From Acetobacter farinalis (GTDB taxonomy: Bacteria > Pseudomonadota > Alphaproteobacteria > Acetobacterales > Acetobacteraceae), in the NCBI RefSeq assembly GCF_011516935.1, contig NZ_WOTF01000001.1:310001-374000 (forward strand): a stretch of 64,000 nt of DNA. The letters run 5' to 3'. Below the pieces are notes generated by a model that worked only from the letters and a program-made list of their open reading frames with translations, was not told where the DNA came from and did no database searches. Position 1 is the first letter of the stretch, and each line of letters starts with the position of its first letter. A program made the translations under genes and the position numbers. Positions 27,564 to 42,349 of this stretch are shown one piece after another.

Positions 27564-27659
27564 CCTATCGGAACGCGGGAGGCTCATCCTGTGCCATGAC
27601 GTATGGCGCAGAGAGTCGCGAGAACCGCGGTCCGGGTTCAATAATGAGGAGTCCCGGAT

Positions 27660-28091
27660 ATGGCCAAAAAAGTTGTTGGCTACATCAAGCTTCAGATTCC
27701 CGCTGGCAAGGCGAACCCTTCGCCGCCGGTTGGTCCCGCGCTCGGTCAGCGTGGTCTGAACATCATGCAGTTCTGTAAAGAGTTCAACGCCAAGACGCAG
27801 AATCTTGAGCCTGGTATGCCGATTCCGGTCGTCATCACCGCTTATGCAGACCGTACGTTCAGCTTCATCACCAAAACCCCGCCGAACACGCACTTCCTGC
27901 TCAAGGCCGCCAAGATCTCCAAAGGCAGCCAGACGGTTGGCAAGTCTGCCCCAATTGGCAAGGTGACCATGGGTCAGTTGCGCGAAATCGCGGAACAGAA
28001 ATTCCAGGACATGAACGCCAACGATATCGACGGTGCCGTGCGGATGCTGGTTGGTTCCGCCCGTTCCATCGGTCTGACGGTGGAGGGCTGA
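27660..28091 (+). CDS. rplK: 50S ribosomal protein L11
   Basis: A 143-residue protein of the GTPase-associated centre, binding 23S rRNA helices 43-44 and needed for factor-dependent steps and RelA activation. The hallmark [22 protein letters not shown] is in the proline-rich N-domain, and the C-domain ends with [18 protein letters not shown] precedes the ATG. It is the first gene of the rplK-rplA-rplJ-rplL-rpoB-rpoC run; secE and nusG, which usually precede it, are absent. Confidence 0.98.
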   Translation: MAKKVVGYIKLQIPAGKANPSPPVGPALGQRGLNIMQFCKEFNAKTQNLEPGMPIPVVITAYADRTFSFITKTPPNTHFLLKAAKISKGSQTVGKSAPIGKVTMGQLREIAEQKFQDMNANDIDGAVRMLVGSARSIGLTVEG

Positions 28092-28095
28092 GAAT

Positions 28096-28788
28096 ATGGC
28101 TAAGAACAAGCGTATTGCCGCTGCACGCAGCAAGGTGACACACGGCCACATTTACGGGCTGGACGAAGCGATTGCTCTGGTGAAGGGTAACGCGACGGCA
28201 AAGTTCGACGAAACGGTTGAAATCTCCCTCAACCTGGGTATCGACCCGCGTCATGCTGACCAGATGGTTCGTGGCTTCGTCTCCCTGCCGAACGGCACGG
28301 GCAAGACACTGCGCGTTGGCGTGTTCGCACGCGGTGCGAAGGCTGAAGAAGCGACCGCCGCTGGTGCTGACGTTGTTGGCGCTGAAGACCTGATGGAAAA
28401 AGTGCAGGCTGGCGAAATCGCATTCGACCGCTGCATTGCAACCCCGGACATGATGGCTCTGGTTGGTCGTCTGGGTAAGATCCTCGGTCCGCGTGGCCTG
28501 ATGCCGAACCCCAAGCTGGGCACCGTGACCATGGACGTGAAGGGTGCCGTTACGGCAGCCAAGTCCGGTCAGGTTGAATACCGCGCTGAAAAAGCCGGTA
28601 TCGTTCACGCTGGCATCGGCAAGGCTTCTTTCGATGAAGCGAAGCTGGCTGAAAATGCCCGCGCGTTCGTTGATGCCGTGCAGAAGGCTCGTCCGTCTGG
28701 TGCGAAGGGCACATACCTCAAGAAGGTTGCTCTTTCCTCCACCATGGGTCCGGGCGTTCAGCTGGACGTCTCAGCCTTCGCAGGCTGA
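28096..28788 (+). CDS. rplA: 50S ribosomal protein L1
   Basis: A 230-residue protein of the L1 stalk near the E site, and in many bacteria the translational repressor of its own L11-L1 message. The signature [15 protein letters not shown] lies near residue 135. It starts 4 bases after the rplK stop, with GGAGG in the end of rplK as ribosome-binding site, so translation is coupled. Length is normal. A structured leader of almost 290 bases separates it from rplJ. Confidence 0.98.
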   Translation: MAKNKRIAAARSKVTHGHIYGLDEAIALVKGNATAKFDETVEISLNLGIDPRHADQMVRGFVSLPNGTGKTLRVGVFARGAKAEEATAAGADVVGAEDLMEKVQAGEIAFDRCIATPDMMALVGRLGKILGPRGLMPNPKLGTVTMDVKGAVTAAKSGQVEYRAEKAGIVHAGIGKASFDEAKLAENARAFVDAVQKARPSGAKGTYLKKVALSSTMGPGVQLDVSAFAG

Positions 28789-29075
28789 GTTTGAGATGCT
28801 GCTGCATCGGGCCTCGGTCCGGTGCGGCACATTAAGGGAAGTCGGCCTTCGGGCTGTGCTTCCCGACCTGTCCGAGATCACACGTGGCGTCATGCCATAA
28901 AAACCCCTGGGGTTTGCGCGTGTAAGACGGGGATGCTGGTTGCAGGCTGTTTTTCGGCAGGCTCCGGGTATTCCGTTTGAAGGACAGGCGAGCGGATTTC
29001 ACGTTGCTTTGTGAAATCCTGAGGGCAACCCGCTTTGTCTGGCCAAGGCTGGATAAAGCAAGACGGAGACGGGAT
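28789..29075 (+). promoter_or_regulatory. structured rplJ leader, probable L10 autoregulatory RNA
   Basis: This 287-base non-coding stretch carries at least two strong hairpins. At 28836-28864, GGGAAG and CTTCCC enclose an inner stem closed by a UUCG tetraloop. At 28994-29019, GGATTTCAC and GTGAAATCC make a perfect 9-bp stem with an 8-base loop, about 55 bases before the rplJ start. An AAACCCC/GGGGTTT palindrome is at 28901-28915. In other bacteria the L10-L12 complex binds such a leader to repress rplJ-rplL. The match here is by position and structure, not by alignment. Confidence 0.6.
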
Positions 29076-29600
29076 TTGAACCGTACGGAAAAGCAGGCCG
29101 CTGTTGCAGCCCTTGCCGCCGTGTTTGCCGAAACGTCCATGGTTGTGGTGACCCGGAATGCCGGGTTGACCGTAGCTGATGTGACGGATCTGCGACGCAA
29201 AGTGCGTGCAGCGGGTGCAACTTACAAGGTCGCAAAAAACCGGCTGGCAACTCTCGCCCTGGATGGGACCCAGTTCGACGGCATCGTGCCGATGCTTAAA
29301 GGACCAACCGCCCTTGCTTGGGCAGCTGATCCGGTAGCAGTGGCAAAGGTGATCGTCGAGTTCGCCAAAACCAATGACAAGCTTGAGCTGGTCGGGGGTT
29401 CTCTTGGTTCACAGGTGCTTGACGCCGCTGGACTGAAGGCTCTGGCCGAACTGCCGTCTCTGGATGAACTGCGCGCGCAGCTCGTGGGTCTTATCTCCAC
29501 GCCCGCTACGCGTATCGCAGCGGTCACCCAGGCGCCGGCAGCGCAGCTTGCCCGGGTTTTTGGGGCCTATGCCAAAACGGGTGAGGCGGAAGCCGCCTGA
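29076..29600 (+). CDS. rplJ: 50S ribosomal protein L10
   Basis: A 174-residue stalk-base protein that anchors L7/L12 dimers. Homologues begin MNRTEKQ-like, and here the matching NRTEKQAAVAALAAVFAET follows a TTG at 29076 with CGGAG 7 bases upstream. The frame runs open further upstream, but that region encodes Arg-rich sequence overlapping the leader hairpin, so TTG is preferred. A TTG start on such an abundant protein suggests deliberate limitation of initiation beside leader-based control. The C-terminal helix that binds L12 is present. Confidence 0.93.
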   Translation: MNRTEKQAAVAALAAVFAETSMVVVTRNAGLTVADVTDLRRKVRAAGATYKVAKNRLATLALDGTQFDGIVPMLKGPTALAWAADPVAVAKVIVEFAKTNDKLELVGGSLGSQVLDAAGLKALAELPSLDELRAQLVGLISTPATRIAAVTQAPAAQLARVFGAYAKTGEAEAA

Positions 29601-29602
29601 AG

Positions 29603-29624
29603 CACGCCTTCTTCTGAAGACGTG
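29603..29624 (+). promoter_or_regulatory. hairpin between rplJ and rplL
   Basis: CACG-C-CTTC (29603-29611) and GAAG-A-CGTG (29616-29624) pair around a TTCT loop with a single C/A mismatch. It sits 3 bases after the rplJ stop in the 98-base gap. It may stabilise the upstream mRNA or set the L10 to L12 ratio. Confidence 0.4.
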
Positions 29625-29698
29625 TTCAAGAAATCGCACGACCTTTCATCTGGGAGGTTGTGCTTTGCAAACCAGTGATTATATTAGGAAGTCCAATC

Positions 29699-30073
<375 letters not shown>

Positions 30074-30231
30074 GTTTGCCAGAACCCCGCTGCCTCAGGC
30101 TGGCGGGGTGATGCAAGAGGTTTTCGGGTGGGGGTGTGTTGCCTCTGCCCGTTTGCCTGTTCCGGATCCGGTTCGGGGCGGGTATATAAGTCGGGATTTC
30201 CCGGCGTGAGTGAAGGCCGGTTACTACAGAT

Positions 30232-30274
30232 CGGACCATCAGGCCCGCGGTAAAGCGGCGGGCCTGATGGTCCG
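30232..30274 (+). promoter_or_regulatory. perfect 17-bp hairpin between rplL and rpoB
   Basis: The arms 30232-30248 and 30258-30274 are exact reverse complements of 17 bases, with a 9-base loop GGTAAAGCG. No U-tract follows, and the rpoB start is only 25 bases further on. In E. coli the rplL-rpoB gap has an attenuator and an RNase III cleavage stem that set the ratio of ribosomal protein to polymerase expression. This stem has the right place and length for the same job; that is inference. Confidence 0.75.
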
Positions 30275-30299
30275 AGACAAGGGCGGGGCAGGAGCGACG

Positions 30300-33200
30300 A
30301 TGAACGCAATCACCAAATCGTTCACAGGACGGAAGCGGATTCGCAAGAGTTTCGGGCGGATCCCCGAAATCGCTCCGATGCCGAACCTGATTGACGTGCA
30401 GCGTGCGTCTTACGAGACGTTTCTTCAGGCGAATGTGTCGCCTGATGCGCGCACACCGACAGGTTTGCAGGAGGTTTTCCGGTCTGTATTCCCGATTAAC
30501 GACTTTGCAGGTCGCGGGCGGCTCGAATTCGTCAGCTACGAATTCGAAGAGCCGAAATATGATGTTGAAGAATGCATTCAGCGCGGGCTGACCTATTCCG
30601 CTCCGCTGAAAGTCATCCTCCGTCTCATTGTATGGGATGTGGATGAAGACACAGGGTCCCGTTCTATCCGGGATATCAAGGAGCAGCCGGTCTATATGGG
30701 CGACATGCCCCTGATGACCGATAACGGCACCTTTATCATCAACGGGACCGAGCGTGTCATCGTCAGCCAGATGCACCGTTCTCCCGGCGTGTTCTTTGAT
30801 CACGACAAGGGCAAGACGCACTCTTCAGGCAAATATCTGTTTGCTGCCCGCGTCATCCCGTATCGCGGGTCCTGGCTGGACTTCGAGTTCGATGCCAAAG
30901 ACCTGATCTATGTGCGTATCGACCGCAAGCGCAAGCTGCCTGTCACCACGCTGCTCTATGCGCTGGAAGGCGCTGCCTCCGCTGCTGCCCGCAAGGCAAA
31001 GCTGGCGGAAGGGGGCGATGTTGATGCTCTGGATATCAAGGGGATGGATGATAACGAAATCCTCTCCTATTTCTATGACACCGTCGTCTTCACGAAAACC
31101 GCCAAGGGCTGGGCACGTCCGTTCGATGCGGACTCCTTCCGTGGCATGAAGCTGCTTGCGCCGCTGGTGGATGCTGAAACCGGTGAAATCGTCGCCGAGG
31201 CAGAAGCGAAGCTGACAGCGCGCATGGTGCGCAAGATTGCCGAAAAAACCCGCGAAGTGCTGGTTGGTGATATTGATCTGCTGGGCCGCTTTATCGCCCA
31301 CGATATCGTCAACACGGACACGGGCGAGATCTATGCCGAAGCCGGTGACGAAATCACTGAAGCTACGCTGACGGATCTGGCTGAAGCCGGGATTACGGAC
31401 CTGCCGGTTCTGGCGATTGATGCCGCCAAGGGGCCGTGGATCCGGAATACGCTGGTTGTTGATAAAAACAGCTCACGTGATGAAGCGCTGATTGATATCT
31501 ACCGCGTCATGCGCCCCGGTGAGCCGCCGACGGCTGAAACCGCCGATGCCATGTTCCATGGCCTGTTCTTTGACCCGGACCGTTATGACCTCTCTTCGGT
31601 CGGTCGTGTGAAAATGAACATGCGGCTTGATATTGATGTGCCGGACACCGTGCGCGTGCTGCGCAAGGAAGATATCCTGCGCACCATCAAGGTCATGTGT
31701 GAACTGAAAGACGGCCGCGGTCAGGTCGATGATATTGATAACCTTGGTAACCGCCGCGTCCGCTCGGTTGGTGAACTGATGGAAAACCAGTATCGCGTTG
31801 GCCTGCTGCGTATGGAACGCGCCATTCGCGAGCGTATGGGCTCTGTCGATATTGATACGGTCATGCCGCATGACCTGATCAACGCGAAGCCTGCCGCCGC
31901 TGCTGTGCGTGAGTTCTTCGGGTCTTCCCAGCTCAGCCAGTTCATGGACCAGACCAACCCGCTCTCTGAAGTCACGCACAAGCGTCGTCTTTCAGCGCTT
32001 GGCCCGGGCGGTCTGACCCGTGAACGCGCAGGCTTTGAAGTGCGTGACGTTCATCCGACCCATTATGGCCGTATCTGCCCGATTGAAACGCCGGAAGGCC
32101 CGAACATCGGTCTGATCAACTCGCTCTCCACCTACGCCAAGGTGAACAAGTACGGCTTTATTGAAACGCCGTATCGCCTGGTGAAAGACGGCGTTCTTCA
32201 GGATGGCTGGAAATATCTGTCCGCCATGGAAGAAGAAAAGCTGGTCGTGGCGCAGGCGGATGCCAAGCAGAGCGCCGATGGCACGCTGACGGGTGAACTG
32301 GTGTCCGTGCGTCGTGGTGGGGACTTCCGCCTCGTGCCGCCGACTGAAGTGACGGCGTGTGACGTTTCCCCCAAGCAGCTTGTGTCTGTTGCTGCGGCGC
32401 TGATCCCGTTCCTTGAGAACGATGACGCGAACCGCGCACTGATGGGCTCGAACATGCAGCGTCAGGCTGTGCCGCTGGTGCGCTCTGATGCGCCGCTGGT
32501 TGGCACAGGGATGGAAGCCGCAGTGGCTCATGACTCCGGTGCGACAATCGTTGCCCGCCGTCAGGGTATTGTGGACCAGATCGACGGTGCGCGTATCGTT
32601 GTCCGTGCAACGGATGAAAACGGTTCCACGCAGGGTGTCGATATCTATCGTCTGCGGAAGTATTCCCGCTCCAACCAGTCCACCTGCATCAACCAGCGTC
32701 CGCTGGTCCATGTGGGGGATACGGTTCGCGCTGGTGATATTATTGCGGATGGTCCGTCCACGGAGCTGGGTGAACTGGCTCTGGGCCGTAACACGCTCGT
32801 CGCGTTCATGCCCTGGAATGGTTACAACTTCGAAGACTCCATCCTGATCTCCGAACGTATTGCGAAAGATGACGTGTTTACCTCGATCCATATCGAGGAA
32901 TTCGAAGTCATGGCGCGTGATACCAAGCTCGGTCAGGAAGAAATCACGCGTGACATCCCCAATGTGGGTGAAGAAGCGCTGCGGAACCTGGACGAAGCAG
33001 GCATTGTGTATGTCGGCGCTGAAGTGAACCCCGGTGATATTCTCATCGGTAAGGTCACGCCAAAGGGTGAAAGCCCGATGACACCGGAAGAAAAGCTTCT
33101 GCGTGCCATCTTCGGTGAAAAAGCATCCGATGTGCGGGATACGTCTCTGCGCCTGCCGCCCGGCACCACCGGCACCATTGTTGACGTCCGCGTGTTCTCA

Positions 33201-34472
33201 CGCCGTGGCGTGGACAAGGACGAACGTGCGATGGCGATTGAACGCGCCGAAATCGAACGTCTGTCCAAGGACCGTGATGACGAGCGCGCCATTCAGGAAC
33301 GTTCCTTCTACAGCCGTCTGCGTGAGAAGCTGCTGGATCAGACCGCTGGTGCGGGCTTCAAGGGTATTCGCTCCGGCACCGTGATCACGGATGAGGTTCT
33401 GGACGAGCATCCTCGCGGCGCATGGCGCAACATTGTTGTGGCCTCTGATGAGGTGATGGCTGAGCTGGAAACGCTGCGTCGTGAATTTGATGCCTCTGTG
33501 GCAAAAATTCAGGCCCGCTTCGAAAGCAAGGTTGAAAAGCTGCAGCGCGGTGATGAACTGCCGCCCGGCGTGATGAAAATGGTCAAGGTCTTTGTTGCCG
33601 TGAAGCGCAAGCTTCAGCCGGGTGACAAAATGGCCGGTCGTCACGGAAACAAGGGTGTGGTCTCACGCGTGGTGCCGGTTGAAGACATGCCGTTCCTGGA
33701 AGATGGCACGTCGGTCGACATCGTGCTGAATCCGCTGGGTGTGCCGTCTCGTATGAACGTGGGGCAGATTCTGGAAACGCATCTTGGCTGGGCATGCGCC
33801 AATATCGGGCGCGGCATCGGTGATCTGGTGGATGAATACCAGCGCACGGGTGAGAAGCGTCAGGAACTGCTGGATCGTCTCAAGGATGTCTATGGGCAGA
33901 ACATCTATGATGATGCCATTGCCAATATGGACAACAAAGAGCTGACCGAGCTGTGCAACAACCTGCGCAAGGGCGTGCCCATTGCAACGCCGGTGTTTGA
34001 TGGTGCGTCCATTCCGGATATCGAAGCCATGCTTGAAAAGGCAGGGGTTGATAAATCCGGGCAGTCGCAGCTGATTGATGGTCGTACGGGTGAGCCGTTC
34101 GAGCGCAAGACCACAGTCGGTTACATCTACATGCTCAAGCTGCATCACCTTGTTGATGACAAGATCCATGCACGCTCCATCGGTCCGTATTCGCTTGTGA
34201 CCCAGCAGCCGCTGGGTGGTAAGGCGCAGTTCGGTGGCCAGCGCTTTGGTGAAATGGAAGTCTGGGCTCTGGAAGCCTATGGTGCGGCCTATACGCTGCA
34301 GGAAATGCTGACGGTGAAATCGGATGACGTGTCCGGTCGAACCAAGGTCTATGAAGCCATTGTGCGTGAGCAGGATGACTTCGAAGCCGGCATTCCGGAA
34401 AGCTTTAACGTTCTGATCAAGGAACTGAAATCCCTTGGCCTTAATGTTGAGCTGGAGCAGGGGACCAAATAA
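30300..34472 (+). CDS. rpoB: RNA polymerase subunit beta
   Basis: A 1390-residue subunit forming, with beta', the catalytic cleft of RNA polymerase. The start [19 protein letters not shown] has AGGAG upstream; an earlier in-frame ATG would overlap the 17-bp hairpin. The rifampicin region (about residues 537-570) reads [19 protein letters not shown] and [13 protein letters not shown], wild type at the common resistance positions, with Thr where E. coli has Asn518. [15 protein letters not shown] and [15 protein letters not shown] are present near the catalytic lysines. The C-terminus with [18 protein letters not shown] is intact. Confidence 0.99.
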   Translation: MNAITKSFTGRKRIRKSFGRIPEIAPMPNLIDVQRASYETFLQANVSPDARTPTGLQEVFRSVFPINDFAGRGRLEFVSYEFEEPKYDVEECIQRGLTYSAPLKVILRLIVWDVDEDTGSRSIRDIKEQPVYMGDMPLMTDNGTFIINGTERVIVSQMHRSPGVFFDHDKGKTHSSGKYLFAARVIPYRGSWLDFEFDAKDLIYVRIDRKRKLPVTTLLYALEGAASAAARKAKLAEGGDVDALDIKGMDDNEILSYFYDTVVFTKTAKGWARPFDADSFRGMKLLAPLVDAETGEIVAEAEAKLTARMVRKIAEKTREVLVGDIDLLGRFIAHDIVNTDTGEIYAEAGDEITEATLTDLAEAGITDLPVLAIDAAKGPWIRNTLVVDKNSSRDEALIDIYRVMRPGEPPTAETADAMFHGLFFDPDRYDLSSVGRVKMNMRLDIDVPDTVRVLRKEDILRTIKVMCELKDGRGQVDDIDNLGNRRVRSVGELMENQYRVGLLRMERAIRERMGSVDIDTVMPHDLINAKPAAAAVREFFGSSQLSQFMDQTNPLSEVTHKRRLSALGPGGLTRERAGFEVRDVHPTHYGRICPIETPEGPNIGLINSLSTYAKVNKYGFIETPYRLVKDGVLQDGWKYLSAMEEEKLVVAQADAKQSADGTLTGELVSVRRGGDFRLVPPTEVTACDVSPKQLVSVAAALIPFLENDDANRALMGSNMQRQAVPLVRSDAPLVGTGMEAAVAHDSGATIVARRQGIVDQIDGARIVVRATDENGSTQGVDIYRLRKYSRSNQSTCINQRPLVHVGDTVRAGDIIADGPSTELGELALGRNTLVAFMPWNGYNFEDSILISERIAKDDVFTSIHIEEFEVMARDTKLGQEEITRDIPNVGEEALRNLDEAGIVYVGAEVNPGDILIGKVTPKGESPMTPEEKLLRAIFGEKASDVRDTSLRLPPGTTGTIVDVRVFSRRGVDKDERAMAIERAEIERLSKDRDDERAIQERSFYSRLREKLLDQTAGAGFKGIRSGTVITDEVLDEHPRGAWRNIVVASDEVMAELETLRREFDASVAKIQARFESKVEKLQRGDELPPGVMKMVKVFVAVKRKLQPGDKMAGRHGNKGVVSRVVPVEDMPFLEDGTSVDIVLNPLGVPSRMNVGQILETHLGWACANIGRGIGDLVDEYQRTGEKRQELLDRLKDVYGQNIYDDAIANMDNKELTELCNNLRKGVPIATPVFDGASIPDIEAMLEKAGVDKSGQSQLIDGRTGEPFERKTTVGYIYMLKLHHLVDDKIHARSIGPYSLVTQQPLGGKAQFGGQRFGEMEVWALEAYGAAYTLQEMLTVKSDDVSGRTKVYEAIVREQDDFEAGIPESFNVLIKELKSLGLNVELEQGTK

Positions 34473-34516
34473 AGGTGACCCTTCGCACCACGATCCGTTC
34501 TTATTTTAAGGGGGAG

Positions 34517-34536
34517 GCCGGAATGACGATTCCGGC
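34517..34536 (+). promoter_or_regulatory. hairpin between rpoB and rpoC
   Basis: GCCGGAAT (34517-34524) and ATTCCGGC (34529-34536) form a perfect 8-bp stem with a GACG tetraloop, 29 bases before the rpoC start. There is no U-tract. It could be an mRNA processing or stability element in the 93-base rpoB-rpoC gap. Confidence 0.5.
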
Positions 34537-34565
34537 TCCTCATTTCCCTTTGGGGGCTTCGGCAC

Positions 34566-38741
<4,176 letters not shown>

Positions 38742-38775
38742 CGCAGCATTCGTCTGTAAAGACTGAGAAGAGGAG

Positions 38776-38810
38776 AGGGACCAGAGCATCGCTTTGGTCC
38801 CTTTCTTTTT
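38776..38810 (+). terminator. Rho-independent terminator after rpoC
   Basis: AGGGACCAGAGC (38776-38787) pairs with GCTTTGGTCCCT (38791-38802) over 12 positions with one G/U pair and an ATC loop, followed by TTCTTTTT. This separates the rplK-rpoC transcript from rpsL. Confidence 0.92.
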
Positions 38811-38858
38811 ATGAAAGGCCTTCTTTACATTTTAAAGGCCGAGAATCGCAGACCCCGC

Positions 38859-38887
38859 TTGACTTAAGGGGGGGGGAGCGGTAGTTA
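38859..38887 (+). promoter_or_regulatory. probable promoter of the rpsL-rpsG-tuf unit
   Basis: TTGACT (38859-38864) is a good -35; 17 bases later TAGTTA (38882-38887) is a weak -10. The spacer contains nine consecutive Gs (38868-38876). The place, after the rpoC terminator and about 205 bases before rpsL, fits. The long leader 38888-39092 has a small GCTCC/GGAGC hairpin (38904-38919) and no gene that I can see. Confidence 0.5.
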
Positions 38888-39092
38888 GCAGCCCTCAGCT
38901 TCTGCTCCTGTGCCGGAGCGGGGGTAAATTCGTAATTCTTGTGTAAGCATGCGGTGGGCTTCCAGTAGGAGGCGGGGCCGGATGCCTAGATAGCCCCACA
39001 CGGGTGTTGTTGCCTGGTGGGTTTTTCAAATGACAGTCGGCAGTCGATAAAAAGACTAGCCGGCCGAACTGTGTAAGGATCGGGAAAGGCGC

Positions 39093-39464
39093 ATGCCGAC
39101 CATCAACCAGCTCATTGCCAAGGGGCGCAAGCCTGCGGTTAAGCGCAACAAAGTGCCCGCACTGCAGGGTTGCCCCCAGAAACGTGGTGTTTGCACCCGT
39201 GTTTATACGACGACGCCTAAAAAGCCGAACTCCGCACTGCGTAAAGTTGCAAAGGTGCGTCTGACGAATGGCTATGAGGTGGTGAGTTATATTCCGGGTG
39301 AAGGCCACAACCTTCAGGAACATAGCGTCGTGCTTATCCGTGGCGGTCGAGTAAAAGACCTTCCGGGTGTGCGTTATCACATCCTTCGCGGTGTCCTGGA
39401 TACCCAGGGTATTGCTAAGCGTCGTCAGCGGCGTTCGCTCTACGGCGCGAAGCGTCCGAAGTAA
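39093..39464 (+). CDS. rpsL: 30S ribosomal protein S12
   Basis: A 123-residue decoding-centre protein. [11 protein letters not shown] (Lys 43) and [13 protein letters not shown] (Lys 88) carry the lysines whose change gives streptomycin resistance; both are wild type here, so a streptomycin-sensitive S12 is expected. Asp 89 is the RimO methylthiolation position. GGGAAAGG precedes the ATG. It begins the short str set, 14 bases before rpsG. Confidence 0.99.
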   Translation: MPTINQLIAKGRKPAVKRNKVPALQGCPQKRGVCTRVYTTTPKKPNSALRKVAKVRLTNGYEVVSYIPGEGHNLQEHSVVLIRGGRVKDLPGVRYHILRGVLDTQGIAKRRQRRSLYGAKRPK

Positions 39465-39475
39465 GAGGAAGTTAA

Positions 39476-39955
<480 letters not shown>

Positions 39956-39972
39956 TCTTTTAGGTGTGGCAT

Positions 39973-39990
39973 TCACTCCTTGTGGAGTGA
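39973..39990 (+). promoter_or_regulatory. hairpin between rpsG and tuf
   Basis: TCACTCC and GGAGTGA make a perfect 7-bp stem with a TTGT tetraloop, 17 bases after the rpsG stop. A second small stem, CCCGA with TCGGG (40015-40031), lies just before the tuf ribosome-binding site. Both are in the gap where fusA is normally found and may adjust tuf translation or mRNA decay. Confidence 0.4.
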
Positions 39991-40046
39991 GGGCGGACTT
40001 ATTAAAAACTGCATCCCGATAAATTTTCGGGGCATGGAGTAGAGAA

Positions 40047-41237
40047 ATGGCTAAGGCTAAGTTTGAGCGGAATAAACCGCACTGCAACATCGGCACCATC
40101 GGTCACGTTGACCATGGCAAGACGTCTCTGACGGCTGCTATCACGAAGACGCTGGCGAAAGTCGGTGGTGCTGAATTCAAGGCATACGACCAGATTGACG
40201 CCGCTCCTGAAGAGCGCGCTCGTGGGATCACCATTTCCACAGCTCACGTGGAATATGAAACCGCAAAGCGTCACTACGCACACGTCGACTGCCCCGGACA
40301 TGCTGACTACGTGAAGAACATGATCACGGGTGCAGCGCAGATGGACGGCGCGATTCTCGTGGTTTCCGCAGCTGATGGCCCGATGCCGCAGACCCGTGAG
40401 CACATCCTGCTCGCTCGTCAGGTCGGCGTGCCGGCTCTGGTTGTCTTCCTGAACAAGGTTGACCAGGTTGACGATCCGGAACTGCTTGAGCTGGTTGAAA
40501 TGGAAGTTCGTGAACTTCTGTCTTCCTACCAGTTCCCTGGCGACGATATCCCCATCGTCAAGGGTTCCGCTCTGGTGACTCTGGAAGATGGTGATCCGGA
40601 AATCGGTGAAAACCGCGTGCGCGACCTGATGGATGCGGTTGACGCATACATCCCGCAGCCGGAACGTCCGGTTGACCGTCCGTTCCTGATGCCGATCGAA
40701 GACGTGTTCTCCATCTCCGGTCGTGGCACCGTGGTGACGGGTCGTGTTGAACGTGGTGTTGTGAACGTGGGTGACGAAGTTGAAATCGTCGGCCTGAAGG
40801 ACACTATCAAGACGACCGTTACGGGCGTTGAAATGTTCCGTAAGCTGCTTGATCGCGGTGAAGCAGGTGACAACATCGGCGCGCTGGTGCGTGGCACGAA
40901 GCGTGAAGACGTTGAGCGTGGCCAGGTTCTTGCAAAGCCGGGTTCCATCACCCCGCACAAGAAGTTTAAAGCTGAAGCATACATCCTGACGAAGGATGAA
41001 GGTGGCCGTCACACGCCGTTCTTCACCAACTATCGTCCGCAGTTCTATTTCCGCACGACCGACGTCACCGGCGTTGTTCACCTGCCGGAAGGCACGGAAA
41101 TGGTCATGCCTGGCGATAACTGCGCTATGGATGTTGAGCTGATCGCTCCGATCGCCATGGATGAAGGCCTGCGCTTCGCTATTCGCGAAGGTGGCCGCAC
41201 CGTTGGTGCCGGCGTGGTTGCTTCTATCACCGAGTAA
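40047..41237 (+). CDS. tuf: elongation factor Tu
   Basis: A 396-residue GTPase that brings aminoacyl-tRNA to the ribosome. The G motifs are complete: GHVDHGKT (19-26), [22 protein letters not shown] and the SAL element. Domains 2 and 3 follow with [12 protein letters not shown] and the elfamycin-contact region. Codon use is strongly biased to CGT, GGT and AAG, as expected for the most abundant protein. No fusA is adjacent. A hairpin follows before rpsJ. Confidence 0.99.
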   Translation: MAKAKFERNKPHCNIGTIGHVDHGKTSLTAAITKTLAKVGGAEFKAYDQIDAAPEERARGITISTAHVEYETAKRHYAHVDCPGHADYVKNMITGAAQMDGAILVVSAADGPMPQTREHILLARQVGVPALVVFLNKVDQVDDPELLELVEMEVRELLSSYQFPGDDIPIVKGSALVTLEDGDPEIGENRVRDLMDAVDAYIPQPERPVDRPFLMPIEDVFSISGRGTVVTGRVERGVVNVGDEVEIVGLKDTIKTTVTGVEMFRKLLDRGEAGDNIGALVRGTKREDVERGQVLAKPGSITPHKKFKAEAYILTKDEGGRHTPFFTNYRPQFYFRTTDVTGVVHLPEGTEMVMPGDNCAMDVELIAPIAMDEGLRFAIREGGRTVGAGVVASITE

Positions 41238-41261
41238 TCGGCTAGAGGCCTAGGACTGGAT

Positions 41262-41290
41262 GACCCCGGCTGAGTTCTTCAGTCGGGGTC
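41262..41290 (+). terminator. attenuator-like hairpin between tuf and rpsJ
   Basis: GACCCCGGCTGA (41262-41273) and TCAGTCGGGGTC (41279-41290) pair over 12 positions with one G/U, around a GTTCT loop. It is followed by TTACTT, a poor U-tract. It can reduce readthrough from tuf into the S10 genes; full termination is unlikely unless a separate S10 promoter exists in 41291-41342, where I see no clear one. Confidence 0.55.
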
Positions 41291-41342
41291 TTACTTGGCG
41301 GCCGGGCTACCCCGGACCAGTAAAGTGTTGGACTAAGAAACA

Positions 41343-41651
41343 ATGGACAACCAGAACATCCGCATTCGCCTGAAGGCGTACGATCATCGTGTGCTGGACA
41401 ACAGCACAAAAGAGATCGTCAATACGGCGAAGCGTACGGGTGCGCGGGTTCGGGGTCCTATCCCGCTGCCGACGCATATCGAGCGGTTTACAGTGAACCG
41501 TTCCCCCCACGTGGATAAGAAAAGTCGCGAACAGTTCGAAATTCGGACTCATCGCCGCCTGCTCGACATTGTCGAGCCGACTCCGCAGACCGTGGACGCT
41601 CTCATGAAACTCGACCTCGCCGCTGGCGTGGATGTCGAGATCAAACTTTAA
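41343..41651 (+). CDS. rpsJ: 30S ribosomal protein S10 (NusE)
   Basis: A 102-residue protein of the 30S head that also serves as NusE, pairing with NusB and NusG to couple transcription and translation. [20 protein letters not shown] and the tRNA/Nus-binding loop [29 protein letters not shown] are clear. It begins the S10 gene set, which runs without interruption to rpsQ, and follows tuf by 105 bases. Confidence 0.99.
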   Translation: MDNQNIRIRLKAYDHRVLDNSTKEIVNTAKRTGARVRGPIPLPTHIERFTVNRSPHVDKKSREQFEIRTHRRLLDIVEPTPQTVDALMKLDLAAGVDVEIKL

Positions 41652-41661
41652 GGTCCAGACG

Positions 41662-42345
41662 ATGCGCACCGGATTGATCGCAAAGAAGTTGGGTATGTCC
41701 CGACTGTTCAAGGAAGATGGCACACATGTGCCCGTTACCGTCCTGCATGTGGATTCCGTGCAGGTGGTGGATGTTCGTACCCAGGAGCGGGATGGCTATA
41801 CAGCTATTCAGCTGGGTATGGGCAAAGCCAAGGTAAAAAATGTCTCTAAGCCGAACCGCGGCCATTTTGCCCGCACGCAGGTTGAGCCGAAGAAGAAGCT
41901 GGTTGAATTCCGTGTAGCAGACGATGCTACGCTGGATATCGGCGCTTCTCTTTCCGCTGCTCACTTCGTCGTGGGGCAGAAAGTCGACGTGACAGGCACC
42001 AGCAAGGGTAAAGGGTTCGCGGGCGCCATGAAGCGCTGGAACTTTGCCGGTCTGGAAGCCTCCCACGGCGTTTCCATCTCTCACCGTTCACATGGTTCTA
42101 CCGGTAACCGTCAGGATCCGGGTAAGACCTTCAAGAACAAGAAGATGGCTGGTCACCTCGGCGACGAGCGGATTACCACGCTGAATCTTGAAATTGCTGC
42201 GATCGATCCGGAAAAGAACCTGATCATGATCCGTGGTTCCGTCCCCGGAGCTAAAAACGGTGTCGTTCTGGTCCGTGATGCGATTAAAAAACCCCGCCAT
42301 GTCGATGCGCCTTATCCGGCCGCTCTCGTGACGGCGGAGGGCTGA
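41662..42345 (+). CDS. rplC: 50S ribosomal protein L3
   Basis: A 227-residue protein that binds near the peptidyl transferase centre and starts 50S assembly. The long extension with [16 protein letters not shown] carries the Gln that PrmB methylates in E. coli. Homologues start [12 protein letters not shown], which fixes the ATG at 41662 rather than an in-frame ATG inside rpsJ. It is 10 bases after rpsJ and 4 before rplD. Confidence 0.98.
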   Translation: MRTGLIAKKLGMSRLFKEDGTHVPVTVLHVDSVQVVDVRTQERDGYTAIQLGMGKAKVKNVSKPNRGHFARTQVEPKKKLVEFRVADDATLDIGASLSAAHFVVGQKVDVTGTSKGKGFAGAMKRWNFAGLEASHGVSISHRSHGSTGNRQDPGKTFKNKKMAGHLGDERITTLNLEIAAIDPEKNLIMIRGSVPGAKNGVVLVRDAIKKPRHVDAPYPAALVTAEG

Positions 42346-42349
42346 GGTC

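Noticed and set aside
38888-39092. Possible small gene or tRNA in the rpsL leader
   Set aside because: No cloverleaf and no open frame with a ribosome-binding site; only a 5-bp hairpin.
41238-41342. Search for a tRNA gene next to tuf, as seen in many bacteria
   Set aside because: The stem found is a simple hairpin with no tRNA arms.
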